From: Bacteroidales bacterium UBA1176
GTDB lineage: Bacteria; Bacteroidota; Bacteroidia; Bacteroidales; WCHB1-69
Reading direction: 5' to 3'
DNA: 39,606 nt
Assembly: GCA_002311645.1 (NCBI GenBank)
Contig: DBYW01000001.1
Span: 48,938-88,543 of the forward strand
Each line of letters opens with the position of its first letter. Position 1 is the stretch's first letter. The translations under genes and the position numbers were made by a program. Of the stretch, positions 15,286 to 23,563 are shown in pieces. The notes beneath the pieces are model-generated. The model was not told the DNA's origin, searched no databases, and saw nothing but the letters and a program-made list of their open reading frames with translations.

Positions 15286-16929
15286 TTATTTCTTAACTCT
15301 TCTGAGGTCGAGCATGTTCACGGGGTTGGATTCGAACCCCGTGATGTTGGAGCGGACAAAACGCACCACTTTGTCGTAATAGAGAACAACGACGGGGGCG
15401 TCGGCCATCAGCATGGAGTCCATTTGGATGTAGTATTCAGTGCGCTTTTCTTCATCGGCGCAACGCTGTGATTTTTCGTAGAGCTTGTCGAAGGCAGGGT
15501 TGACGTAATGTGTGTAGTTGGAACCGACGGGCTGCAGGTTCTTGGAGTAGAAGAGCGCCATATAATTCTCCGCGTCCGGGTAGTCGCAAATCCAGGAACC
15601 GCGGAAAAACGGCAGCTGGTAGTTGCGCATCATCTGGCGCAGTTGTGCGCCTTGGGTTACGTCCAACTTCAGCTGAATACCTAACTCCGACAGCTCGTGC
15701 TGGATGTATTGGCACAGATCAGCGTATGCGGCGGGGACGGAGAGCGAGATGGGCGGAAGCCCTTTGCCGTTGGGATAGCCGGCCTCGGCGAGCAATTGCG
15801 CGGCCTTCTTGGGATTGTAGTTGTAGCCGCCCGTGCGCTCTGGACAAAACGAGGGCATACCCATAGGCACAAAGCCGGCCGTGCCTGCATAGCCGACATT
15901 GTTGCGCAGGTACTTCATCATCTTCTCACGGTCGAAACCGTAGTTGATGGCCTGCCGCACGCGTCGGTCCAACAGCGGGTTCTCCTTGTCGCCGGGCTTC
16001 AGCATGAAGCCTAAATATTCGGTGTTGAGGTATGGACCCGTGATCAGCTTCACCTCGTCCTTGTGCTCGGGATTCAACGTTCCCTGCTTGGTCAAAAGGG
16101 CGTCTTTGTAACAAGCGTCGATGCCCGACATGAAGTCGAGTGTTCCTTTCATGAACTCCATGAAGACGGATTGCTTGTCTATGATGAAGGAGATGGCCAC
16201 GGCATCGAGGTAGGGCAGTCGGTTGCCCTGCTCGTCAAATTCAAAATAGTCGGGATTCTTGCGCAGCACCAGTTTGACACCCTCCTGCCAAAGCTGGAAT
16301 TTGAATGGACCGGTGCCGACGGGATGGTTGCGGAAGTCCTTGCCATATCGCTCCACAACCTCGTGGGGAACCACCGAACAGTATTTCATCGTTAGGATGC
16401 CGAGGAAGGGCGGGAACGGCTCGGAGAGCTCGATCTGGAAGACAGTGTCGTTGAGTGCGCGGAAGGCGGCCTTGCCCTCCTTGTCGCGCTTCACCTTTTG
16501 GAAAATCCATGCGCCGGGGGATGCCACGTCGGGGTCGAGGATGCGCGAAAAGCTATAGACAAAATCGTGCGCCGTGACGTGCCGTTCCCCTTTGAAGGGG
16601 AAGAACTCGGTTTGGTGGAAGGTCACGTCCTGGCGCAACACGAAAGTGTAGGTGCGACCGTCAGGGGAGACGGCCCAGCTTTTGGCGATGGCCGGTACGA
16701 TGTTCAGCGAATCGTCCAAATCAACCAGCCCGTTGAAAAGTTGGTTGCAGGGCCAGATGACGGACTGCCCGGATGCGAAGGCAGGGTCGAGGGTTTGGAT
16801 GCCGCTCGACTCGTTGTAGTGGAAGATGGCTTTGTCGGAATTGTCGTTGTGATGCCTGCAGGAGCAGAAGCTGTATGCAAAAATTAAAAATAGGAAGATG
16901 TTCGCAAGAAACTTATATGGGATGTCCAT
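15286..16929 (-). CDS. OppA/DppA-type peptide-binding lipoprotein (family 5 solute-binding protein)
   Basis: Extracytoplasmic solute-binding protein for oligopeptides or similar ligands. 547 residues. The signal ends AYSFCSC with candidate lipidated Cys24, so it is probably lipid-anchored. Family features: ALDPAF-like QTLDPAFASG near the start, RTYTFVLRQDVTFH, AHDFVYSFSRILDP, NHPVGTGPF and RQAINYGFDREKM. ATG 16929 gives a normal lipoprotein signal; ATG 16971, two bases after the upstream stop, would add 14 residues. No permease or ATPase genes are near, so it is an orphan. It is the last gene of a cell-wall run, which makes a murein-peptide ligand (as for MppA in E. coli) a reasonable guess, not a demonstrated one. 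Confidence 0.88.
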   Translation of the reverse strand: MDIPYKFLANIFLFLIFAYSFCSCRHHNDNSDKAIFHYNESSGIQTLDPAFASGQSVIWPCNQLFNGLVDLDDSLNIVPAIAKSWAVSPDGRTYTFVLRQDVTFHQTEFFPFKGERHVTAHDFVYSFSRILDPDVASPGAWIFQKVKRDKEGKAAFRALNDTVFQIELSEPFPPFLGILTMKYCSVVPHEVVERYGKDFRNHPVGTGPFKFQLWQEGVKLVLRKNPDYFEFDEQGNRLPYLDAVAISFIIDKQSVFMEFMKGTLDFMSGIDACYKDALLTKQGTLNPEHKDEVKLITGPYLNTEYLGFMLKPGDKENPLLDRRVRQAINYGFDREKMMKYLRNNVGYAGTAGFVPMGMPSFCPERTGGYNYNPKKAAQLLAEAGYPNGKGLPPISLSVPAAYADLCQYIQHELSELGIQLKLDVTQGAQLRQMMRNYQLPFFRGSWICDYPDAENYMALFYSKNLQPVGSNYTHYVNPAFDKLYEKSQRCADEEKRTEYYIQMDSMLMADAPVVVLYYDKVVRFVRSNITGFESNPVNMLDLRRVKK

Positions 16930-16973
16930 GGAACTTCGATTCTTGAATGTTGTTTTGCGGACGTTGTGCATGG

Positions 16974-17936
16974 CTACGACAGTGCTTGGTTGACGCGTTT
17001 GGAGGATTCGAGGAGCTTGTTGTATTCCTCCGGCGTGATGTCGACATTGAAATAGTATACGGGGTTGACGCGTTGGCCGTTTTTGATGACCTCGTAGTGA
17101 AGATGGGATCCGGAGGCGAGGCCCGTGGCACCCACGTATCCGATAACTTGGCCACGTTTCACTTTCTGTCCCGCACGCACGGCTTTTTTGGAGAGGTGTG
17201 CGTAGAGTGTTTGGTAGGAGTAGCCGTGGTTGATGACCACTGCGATGCCATAGCCGCTGCCTGGGTTCTCGCTCGACACGGTGCCGTCGGCGGTGGCATA
17301 CACGGGTGTGCCTTTTGGGGCGGTGATGTCTACACCCGTGTGTGCGCGTAACTGCTTGAGAACAGGATGATATCGGCGGCCAAAACCGGACGTGATGGAG
17401 TACATGTTTTTCAATGGGCGTATGGCTGGAATGCTGCTCAGCATCTCGGCTTTGTTGTTCACGATCTTCTCCAATTCGTTCAACGACTTGGTTTGCGCCG
17501 CCAAGCGTACGGTCAACTTGTCGGCGCGCTTGTTGGCGTCCTTCAGCAGGACGTATGCCTCGGAGCGGGAGAGACTGTCGAAACGGCGGTCATCCAAAAT
17601 CTGCGGATATCGTTCGGTTGCAGGTACAGGGTCGGCCTCGAAGATGGTCCTGTAGACATTGTCGTCCCGATCCTCGATGTCAAGCAGCACGTCCGACATC
17701 ACCTCCATGCGCGATGTCAGATACTCCACTTCGCCTTTTAATTCATTGTTCTCTCGCTCCAGGATCTTGACTTTTGGGGAATCCACGAAGTAGAAGGCAA
17801 TCCACACGAAAATGAGCGCCATGGCGAAGCCGCTGGCGAAAACCCACCCCACGCGTTTAAGCACCTGCTTAAAGCTGAGCTTCACTTTCTCGTAGGTGAG
17901 CGTCTTTGGATTGAAGTGATAAAAAGACTTTGGCAT
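16974..17936 (-). CDS. Membrane-anchored M23 peptidoglycan endopeptidase
   Basis: LytM/M23 zinc peptidase cutting peptidoglycan cross-bridges or stem peptides in the periplasm. 320 residues: a cytoplasmic N-terminal tail, one transmembrane helix (about 31-51), a coiled coil (about 55-85 and 125-165), and a C-terminal M23 domain. Zinc and catalytic residues are intact: His190 in RYHPV, HTGVD with His199/Asp203, and HLHYE with His278/His280, so it should be active rather than an EnvC/NlpD-type activator. The coiled coil suggests self-association or binding to division or elongation proteins. 74 bases separate it from the upstream glucosaminidase and it nearly abuts the downstream OppA gene. Confidence 0.92.
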   Translation of the reverse strand: MPKSFYHFNPKTLTYEKVKLSFKQVLKRVGWVFASGFAMALIFVWIAFYFVDSPKVKILERENNELKGEVEYLTSRMEVMSDVLLDIEDRDDNVYRTIFEADPVPATERYPQILDDRRFDSLSRSEAYVLLKDANKRADKLTVRLAAQTKSLNELEKIVNNKAEMLSSIPAIRPLKNMYSITSGFGRRYHPVLKQLRAHTGVDITAPKGTPVYATADGTVSSENPGSGYGIAVVINHGYSYQTLYAHLSKKAVRAGQKVKRGQVIGYVGATGLASGSHLHYEVIKNGQRVNPVYYFNVDITPEEYNKLLESSKRVNQALS

Positions 17937-18010
17937 CGTGAATTACAGGTCTGTGTTTAGTCTCAGAAATGCAATGATTCCGGCAGTGCGGTTGGCAGGG
18001 AACGGGCGTC

Positions 18011-19324
18011 TTATTTGCAGCCGAGGCAAATTTTGTCGCCGATGCCGTAGCTGCTGATGGCTCCGCTGTTGCGTTTGATGATAAGTTTGAGTTGTATGCC
18101 GTATTTTTGGGCAATGTAGCGGTAAGTATCCCCCTCTTCAAGCGTGTGGTACTCCACGGGCGACTTGGTGCTTTTCATCTCTACGTAGATGACCTCGTCC
18201 TCAATGGGCTCCGATTCGTCGTAAACATCGTTGTAGAGGCGCAGATTTTTCTCGCTCAGCTGCAATGCGGCAGCGAGTTTCTTGTAGGTGTCGCCAGCCT
18301 TGGCGATGATAAATTTCGTTTTGTTGTTCTCGTAGGCCGGACGCGAGGTGTATGGGTAGTAGGCCGACTTGAAAGGCACAGCGTATGGGTTGAGGGTGAA
18401 GACGTTCTTGCCTTGAATCTTCTCGGGTGTGTTGTTCGGAATGGTCGCCTTGATGGTGTCGTACTTCGGAGTTTGCGAACGCTCGGTTTTGTTGACGATG
18501 ACCTCAATGCCGTTCACCATCATGGTGTCTGCCTTTGCACGCGAAGAAGGAGGGTTATAGGTGGGTGTGGATGGCTGTGTTGCGGGTTGCTGTTGCGATA
18601 CGGGTTGTTGCGCAGGCTGTTGTAAGGGCTGTTGTGCAGGTGCCGGCTGCTGGACAGGCTGCGCCTGTTGGACAGGTTGTGTGGACGGTTGCGTCCGGGG
18701 TTGAGGCGTGGGTTTGGGTGCTCCGAGAATAATGTCCTCGTCTACACGGAGCAGATGCGGTGCAGAGACCTCCCTCAACGCGGACGAGTCGCCGATTTTC
18801 TGAGCCACCTTGCGGTCGTAGTGCATGAGGAAATATTTCTCGATAATGGAAATCAAGGTGTCGGCGTAACGAGGGTTGCCGGAGTAACCGGCTTCCTTGA
18901 GCCCTTGTGCCCAGGTCTTGTAGTCTGTGATGGGATAATAGAAGAGGCGCACATAGCGGCTGCGTTGCGACAGGAACAGGGAATGGTCGCGGTACGACTC
19001 GGTGACGGAGGCATATTTGCGGAAACAGTAGTCGCTGCTGTGGTTATCGGTTTCGTAGTATGTCTCACCTGACCATTCGTTGCCGTGGCAGGTGATACCG
19101 AAGTGGTTGTTGGCCTCTAACGCCACGCGGTTAGTGCCGGCTTTGGACGAATAAATGGCCTGCGCCAAGGTGATGCTTGCAGGGATCTTGTAGATTTCCA
19201 TCTCCTGCATGGCCAAGTCTTTGTACATGTCGATGTAGTCATAGACTTGGTCATCCATGGTGTATTGGGCGTTGGCAAAAAGATAGCCCGCTATGATGAC
19301 GGTGAGGAGAATTGTTTTTTTCAT
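18011..19324 (-). CDS. LysM glucosaminidase paralogue lacking the catalytic glutamate
   Basis: 437 residues. Signal peptide 1-19; a GH73-type glucosaminidase domain (about 25-165); a Pro/Gln-rich linker (about 203-260); two C-terminal LysM domains (about 338-382 and 393-437) that bind peptidoglycan. In the neighbouring paralogue the catalytic Glu lies in GIFESACG; here the aligned stretch is AIYSSKAG, with Ser59 at the Glu position. The surrounding fold motifs (ASITLAQ, NNHFGI, HSLFL, WAQGLKEAGY) are kept. The family's general acid is thus absent, so it may bind or scaffold rather than cut glycan strands. It starts 11 bases after the upstream paralogue, which is one operon with it. Confidence 0.88.
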   Translation of the reverse strand: MKKTILLTVIIAGYLFANAQYTMDDQVYDYIDMYKDLAMQEMEIYKIPASITLAQAIYSSKAGTNRVALEANNHFGITCHGNEWSGETYYETDNHSSDYCFRKYASVTESYRDHSLFLSQRSRYVRLFYYPITDYKTWAQGLKEAGYSGNPRYADTLISIIEKYFLMHYDRKVAQKIGDSSALREVSAPHLLRVDEDIILGAPKPTPQPRTQPSTQPVQQAQPVQQPAPAQQPLQQPAQQPVSQQQPATQPSTPTYNPPSSRAKADTMMVNGIEVIVNKTERSQTPKYDTIKATIPNNTPEKIQGKNVFTLNPYAVPFKSAYYPYTSRPAYENNKTKFIIAKAGDTYKKLAAALQLSEKNLRLYNDVYDESEPIEDEVIYVEMKSTKSPVEYHTLEEGDTYRYIAQKYGIQLKLIIKRNSGAISSYGIGDKICLGCK

Positions 19325-19335
19325 AGTATAATGTA

Positions 19336-20418
19336 TTAATGTCTAAGCAAAATTTGGTTCCCGGGGTAAATAACGGAGTTTATATCGAGTGTATTGTATT
19401 TGAGGATATAGTGGAGTTGCACACCATAGCGTTGGGCGATGTAGCGGAGGGTCTCGCCGGCCTGCACTTCGTGCACGCGTGCGCTGTTGGTCTTTGCCTT
19501 TGCTTCGATGTAGACGATTTCGTTCTCCACGGGTTGTCCGTTGTCCAGCACGTCATTGAACTTCCGTAGGTTTTCGGGCGAGACTTGTACGTCTTGGGCG
19601 ATGCGCTCGTAGGTGTCGCCACTTTGGGCGATGACGAAGAATGTGTGATTGTTCTCGAACACCTTGCGATAGCTGAAGGGGCTGTCGCCGGCGGGGAAAT
19701 CGTTGCCGATGGCGGTGAAGACCTTCAGTTGTCCGTTGGCGGGTTTAGGCTTGGGTGCGACAGGGGCGATTTCGATGTCGGGCTTTTTTCCAGTATTGCC
19801 TATGGGCTTGGCGTGTGGGTCCTTGGATGCAACAGGGATGGGCTCCATGTTGCGCGGCTTATAGGTGACCATGGGTAAGTCCACGCCTTGGCGTTGCAGG
19901 CAAAGCGTGTCGAGCCGGGCAATGTTGAACCGCTCGATGAGGCTGATGAGGCGATCGGCATATTGAGGGTTGGTGGCGTAGCCGTCCTGCTTGAGTGTGC
20001 GTGCCCAGGCGGGGTAGTCGAGGATGTTGAGTTGGAACAGGTTGGCGTAGCGCTGCCGTTTGGTCAGGAAAAGCGAGTGGTCGGTGTAAGAATCGTCCAC
20101 GTTAGGGTAGCGGCGGAAACACTCTTGCAGCTCGTCGTCATCGATGAGGATGGTGTCGCCACTCCAGTCGGCGTGGCATTTTATGCCGAAGTGGTTGTTG
20201 CCTTCGGTGGCGAGTCGGCTCTTGCCGCATGCACTCTCGAAGATGCCCTGGGCGAGCGTGATGCTGGCCGGGATCTTGTATTCGGTCATCTTCTGTATGG
20301 CCACCTCCTGATATTGCTCGATGTATGCGCGGATGTCGTTCTCGTTGTACTGCGCTTGCAGCCCGACGGCCAGTGCCAGACAAAGCAGGGTGGTGAGGAT
20401 GCTGTTTTTTTTCTTCAT
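19336..20418 (-). CDS. LysM-containing peptidoglycan glucosaminidase (GH73)
   Basis: Exported beta-N-acetylglucosaminidase acting on peptidoglycan glycan strands. 360 residues from ATG 20418; a TTG codon directly upstream would add one residue. Signal peptide to about residue 23 (GLQAQ). GH73 domain about 25-165 with the expected catalytic glutamate in GIFESACG (Glu61 with this start), then NNHFGIKCH. A short Pro/Lys linker is followed by two LysM domains (about 250-300 and 310-360). The C-terminal LysM ends at the last residue. It has the same architecture as the downstream paralogue but a much shorter linker. The 51-base gap to ddl has no -7 element, so it is probably expressed from the ddl promoter. 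Confidence 0.92.
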   Translation of the reverse strand: MKKKNSILTTLLCLALAVGLQAQYNENDIRAYIEQYQEVAIQKMTEYKIPASITLAQGIFESACGKSRLATEGNNHFGIKCHADWSGDTILIDDDELQECFRRYPNVDDSYTDHSLFLTKRQRYANLFQLNILDYPAWARTLKQDGYATNPQYADRLISLIERFNIARLDTLCLQRQGVDLPMVTYKPRNMEPIPVASKDPHAKPIGNTGKKPDIEIAPVAPKPKPANGQLKVFTAIGNDFPAGDSPFSYRKVFENNHTFFVIAQSGDTYERIAQDVQVSPENLRKFNDVLDNGQPVENEIVYIEAKAKTNSARVHEVQAGETLRYIAQRYGVQLHYILKYNTLDINSVIYPGNQILLRH

Positions 20419-20469
20419 CAAAAGGAGAATGTTTTGTGGTGAAACGTCCGCATTTTTGCGAACACGATT

Positions 20470-21447
20470 CTACAACGCTTCAAGAATCATCTTGGTGAAA
20501 AACTCTTTCAAGTCCAGATTATTGTATGTCACTTGTCCGGGCACAATGCTCAAGGCTGTTTGGCCTGGGATGGTGTTGACTTCGAGGAAATAGGGCACGC
20601 CGTCGTCTTCGGACAGGATGAAGTCGACGCGCACGACGCCGCGGCAGTCAAGGCGGCGGAAGATGCGCTCGGCATACTCGCGAATGATTTTTTCTTTTTC
20701 TGCCGGGATGTCGGCGGGGGTCAGCAGCTTGTGTCCGACGGCGGAGTATTTGGCGTCGTAGTCGTAGAATTCGTTGGTGGCGACCACCTCGGTGACGGCC
20801 AGCACGCGCACATCACCGTAAACGGAGGTGACGCCGCAAGTCATTTCGCGTCCGCGCACGAACTTCTCGACCATCAGCTGGTTGTCATACTTGAAAGCCT
20901 CTGCGAACGCGCCGGCCAGTTCTTCGCGGTTGTGGACCTTGGTGACACCCACGCTGGAACCGGAGTTGCACGCCTTGACAAAACAGGGATAGCCGCACAC
21001 TTGCTCAATTTGCTCGGGCTTATATGAGTCGGTGTTGTAATAGTGCAGCGATGGTGAGATGGGGATGCCGGCCTTGGCAACGGCGATGTTGCAAAAATAT
21101 TTGTTGAAGGTGAGCGCGGAGCAAAAGCTCTTGCATCCCGTATAGGGTTGTCCAATCATCTCGAAATAGCTCTGCAACTTGCCGTTCTCGCCCGGTGTGC
21201 CGTGGATGGCGATGAAAGCCACGTCGAAGGTCGTGTGCTTCCCGTCGATGTGCAGGGAGAAATCGTTCTTGTCAATGGGATACTTGAGGCCGCTCTCGGA
21301 AGTATAGCTCCAGTCATTTCCCTTGAAGTGGATCAAATAGGGATTGAACAACTTGCGGTCGAGCTGGTTGTAAATGTTATCGGCCGTTTTTAACGAGATT
21401 TCATATTCGCCGGAGTCACCGCCGGCAATCACTGCAATGTTATACAT
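20470..21447 (-). CDS. ddl: D-alanine--D-alanine ligase
   Basis: ATP-grasp enzyme joining two D-alanines for the peptidoglycan stem peptide; cytoplasmic. 325 residues, within the usual 300-370. N-terminal AGGDSGEYEISL matches the family's GGxSxE-S motif. The central CNSGSSVGV is the ATP-grasp glycine-rich loop, and FLEVNTIPGQT carries the metal ligands near the C-terminus. It heads a five-gene same-strand cell-wall run rather than sitting in the mur/fts cluster. A -7 element at 21484-21491 lies 37 bases upstream. Confidence 0.95.
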   Translation of the reverse strand: MYNIAVIAGGDSGEYEISLKTADNIYNQLDRKLFNPYLIHFKGNDWSYTSESGLKYPIDKNDFSLHIDGKHTTFDVAFIAIHGTPGENGKLQSYFEMIGQPYTGCKSFCSALTFNKYFCNIAVAKAGIPISPSLHYYNTDSYKPEQIEQVCGYPCFVKACNSGSSVGVTKVHNREELAGAFAEAFKYDNQLMVEKFVRGREMTCGVTSVYGDVRVLAVTEVVATNEFYDYDAKYSAVGHKLLTPADIPAEKEKIIREYAERIFRRLDCRGVVRVDFILSEDDGVPYFLEVNTIPGQTALSIVPGQVTYNNLDLKEFFTKMILEAL

Positions 21448-21483
21448 GACGCCTTATACTAAATTATGTATGGTTTAAACGTG

Positions 21484-21491
21484 CAAAAATA
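21484..21491 (-). promoter_or_regulatory. -7 promoter element for the ddl operon
   Basis: CAAAAATA (minus strand TATTTTTG) matches TAnnTTTG. It probably drives ddl and the four cell-wall genes after it, since no comparable element was seen in the short gaps between them. Confidence 0.6.
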
Positions 21492-21559
21492 CGTTTTCAC
21501 GACGGGCATTTCAAGTGCTTCGTCCCGTTTTTTTTAACATGAATGTGTGTATAAAAAAA

Positions 21560-23389
21560 CTATTGTTGAGCGGTGTGGAAATTGTAATATTCACCGTGCA
21601 TCTGCATCAGTTCCTGATGGGTGCCGCGCTCGATGATGCGCCCGTCGCGCACAAAGAGGATGAGGTCCGCAAAGCGGATCGTGCTCAGCCGGTGGGCGAT
21701 GATGATGGCCGTGTGCGTGCGTGCGTAGGGCATCAAGGCCTCTTGGAAGAGATATTCGGATTCGTTGTCAAGCGCCGATGTGGCTTCGTCAAGAATGAGC
21801 ACCTCGGGATGGCGCAGGATGGCACGCGCGATGCTGAGCCGCTGTCGTTGCCCCCCCGACAGCCGCATGCCCCGGTCGCCGATGACAGTGTCGTATCCGT
21901 TTTCCAGCCCCATGATGAAGTCGTGCGCCTGTGCCACTTTCGCCGCGGCCACGACTTGCTCCTCCGTGACGTGCTCCATGCCGAAGACAATGTTCTCGTA
22001 TACCGTGTCGTTGAAGAGCACCACATCCTGGCTCACCATGCCGAACAGAGCGCGCAGGTCGGAGATGATATAACGGTCCAAGGGTGTCCCGTCGAGCAGG
22101 ATTTGTCCGAAATGGACGTCGTAGAAGCGTGGAAGCAAGTCTACGATGGTCGACTTGCCACTTCCCGAAGGCCCCACAATGGCTATGGTCTGCCCTTTTC
22201 TGATGGTGAGATCCACGTGCTGAAGCACTTCGCACTTTTCCGGAACCTTGACGTCACGATAGGAAAAGGAGACATCCTTGAACTCGATTATGTCTTTTAG
22301 CTTGCTTACGGGCAATGCGTCGTCACACTCCATGATCTTTTCGTCGGCATCGATGACCTCATAGACGCGGGCGGCGGCGGCCATGCCCCGCTGAAGCGTG
22401 TATAAGGTTGTGACCATCGCTTTTGCCGGCACAATCAGACGTGCGAAGACCACGAAAAAAAGCATGAACAATGTGCTCTTGCCTATGGAAACATCCGGGA
22501 AGAACTTGAATCCCACGACAGTGATGACCATCAGAGCTAAAATGCAGAGAAATTCGGTTAAAGGAGCTCCCAACTCATTGATTCTAAACACTTTCTTGTT
22601 GATACGATAGAACTCGAAGTTCTCTTGCTCGAACCGTTCGTAGGTATGGTCGATGGCGTTGTAACCCTTGATGACGCGTAAGCCGCCGATGGCTTCCTCG
22701 AAATAGGAACTCATTTTCCCTAACAGCTGCTGGGCGCGCGTGGAATACTGCTTGATCCCCTTGCCGATAAGGGATAGCAGGCCGGCGATTGCCGGAAGTA
22801 TTATCAGGGCGATGAGGGTCATCTTGGCACTGATGGAGATGAGCGCGATGATGAAGACGACGATCAGGAACGGATCGCGCAGGAGCGACTGGAGGGAGGA
22901 GAACACTGACCATTCCGCCTCCTGCACGTCGGCACCGATGCGGCTGAGAATGTCGCCCTTGCGCTGCTCGGAGTAATAGGAGAGAGGCAGGATGAGCAGG
23001 CGGTGGTACATGTCGTTGCGGAGGTCGCGCATGATGCCGGATCGGATGGGTGCCAACCAGTATGTCCCGATGTAACGGGACGCGTTGGAAAGCAACGAGA
23101 AGAGAATCATCGCCCCGGCAATGTAGAACAATGCGAAATGCTTGCCATGGCGGGCTATCACCACCCCCATGTAGTAGTAGAACGTGTCGATGAAATAACG
23201 GGACGTGAGTGAAAATTCCGGCTTGGCGACCATGGGCTCGACCTGACCGAACAATACCGAAAGGAACGGGACAATCAGGCCAAGCGTGAAGATGGAGAAA
23301 AAAGCGTACAGCACATTCACCAGTAAAACACCGGCAATGTTGGCCTTGTAATTCCCCAAATATCGTGACAGTCGCTTTAAGTACTCCAT
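21560..23389 (-). CDS. msbA: MsbA-like ABC exporter (fused permease and ATPase)
   Basis: Half-size ABC exporter that works as a homodimer in the inner membrane. 609 residues: six transmembrane helices in about 1-330, then the ATPase. Walker A GPSGSGKST is at 406-414, the signature LSGGQRQRL, Walker B VLILDEATSALD and the H-loop histidine in IIAHRLSTI follow in order. The length and the permease resemble MsbA, the lipid A flippase, but substrate cannot be fixed from sequence; multidrug or other lipid transport is possible. It is divergent from the DUF1015 gene, with its own -7 element at 23407-23414. Gap to ddl is 112 bases. Confidence 0.85.
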   Translation of the reverse strand: MEYLKRLSRYLGNYKANIAGVLLVNVLYAFFSIFTLGLIVPFLSVLFGQVEPMVAKPEFSLTSRYFIDTFYYYMGVVIARHGKHFALFYIAGAMILFSLLSNASRYIGTYWLAPIRSGIMRDLRNDMYHRLLILPLSYYSEQRKGDILSRIGADVQEAEWSVFSSLQSLLRDPFLIVVFIIALISISAKMTLIALIILPAIAGLLSLIGKGIKQYSTRAQQLLGKMSSYFEEAIGGLRVIKGYNAIDHTYERFEQENFEFYRINKKVFRINELGAPLTEFLCILALMVITVVGFKFFPDVSIGKSTLFMLFFVVFARLIVPAKAMVTTLYTLQRGMAAAARVYEVIDADEKIMECDDALPVSKLKDIIEFKDVSFSYRDVKVPEKCEVLQHVDLTIRKGQTIAIVGPSGSGKSTIVDLLPRFYDVHFGQILLDGTPLDRYIISDLRALFGMVSQDVVLFNDTVYENIVFGMEHVTEEQVVAAAKVAQAHDFIMGLENGYDTVIGDRGMRLSGGQRQRLSIARAILRHPEVLILDEATSALDNESEYLFQEALMPYARTHTAIIIAHRLSTIRFADLILFVRDGRIIERGTHQELMQMHGEYYNFHTAQQ

Positions 23390-23406
23390 AGAGAATGATG
23401 AGGCTG

Positions 23407-23414
23407 CAAAAATA
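23407..23414 (-). promoter_or_regulatory. -7 promoter element for the ABC exporter
   Basis: CAAAAATA (minus strand TATTTTTG), 17 bases upstream of the start codon, matches TAnnTTTG. It is back to back with the promoter at 23487-23516. Confidence 0.6.
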
Positions 23415-23486
23415 CGATTTTTAGCGATTAGCCGTTACCCGTCGACAGCAGGTGACCTTGCCGCTATCGTTAAAGGCTAAAAAGCG

Positions 23487-23516
23487 TTGGCTCTACCAAC
23501 AATTTTTGTATCTTTG
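23487..23516 (+). promoter_or_regulatory. Promoter with -33 and -7 elements for the DUF1015 gene
   Basis: TTGG at 23487-23490 and TATCTTTG at 23509-23516, with 19 bases between TTG and TA, the spacing of the Bacteroidota sigma-ABfr promoter. The best promoter match in the window. Confidence 0.8.
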
Positions 23517-23563
23517 CACCCTCTTTTAAACAATAAAATTATTCATCAAAAAAAATAAAAATT

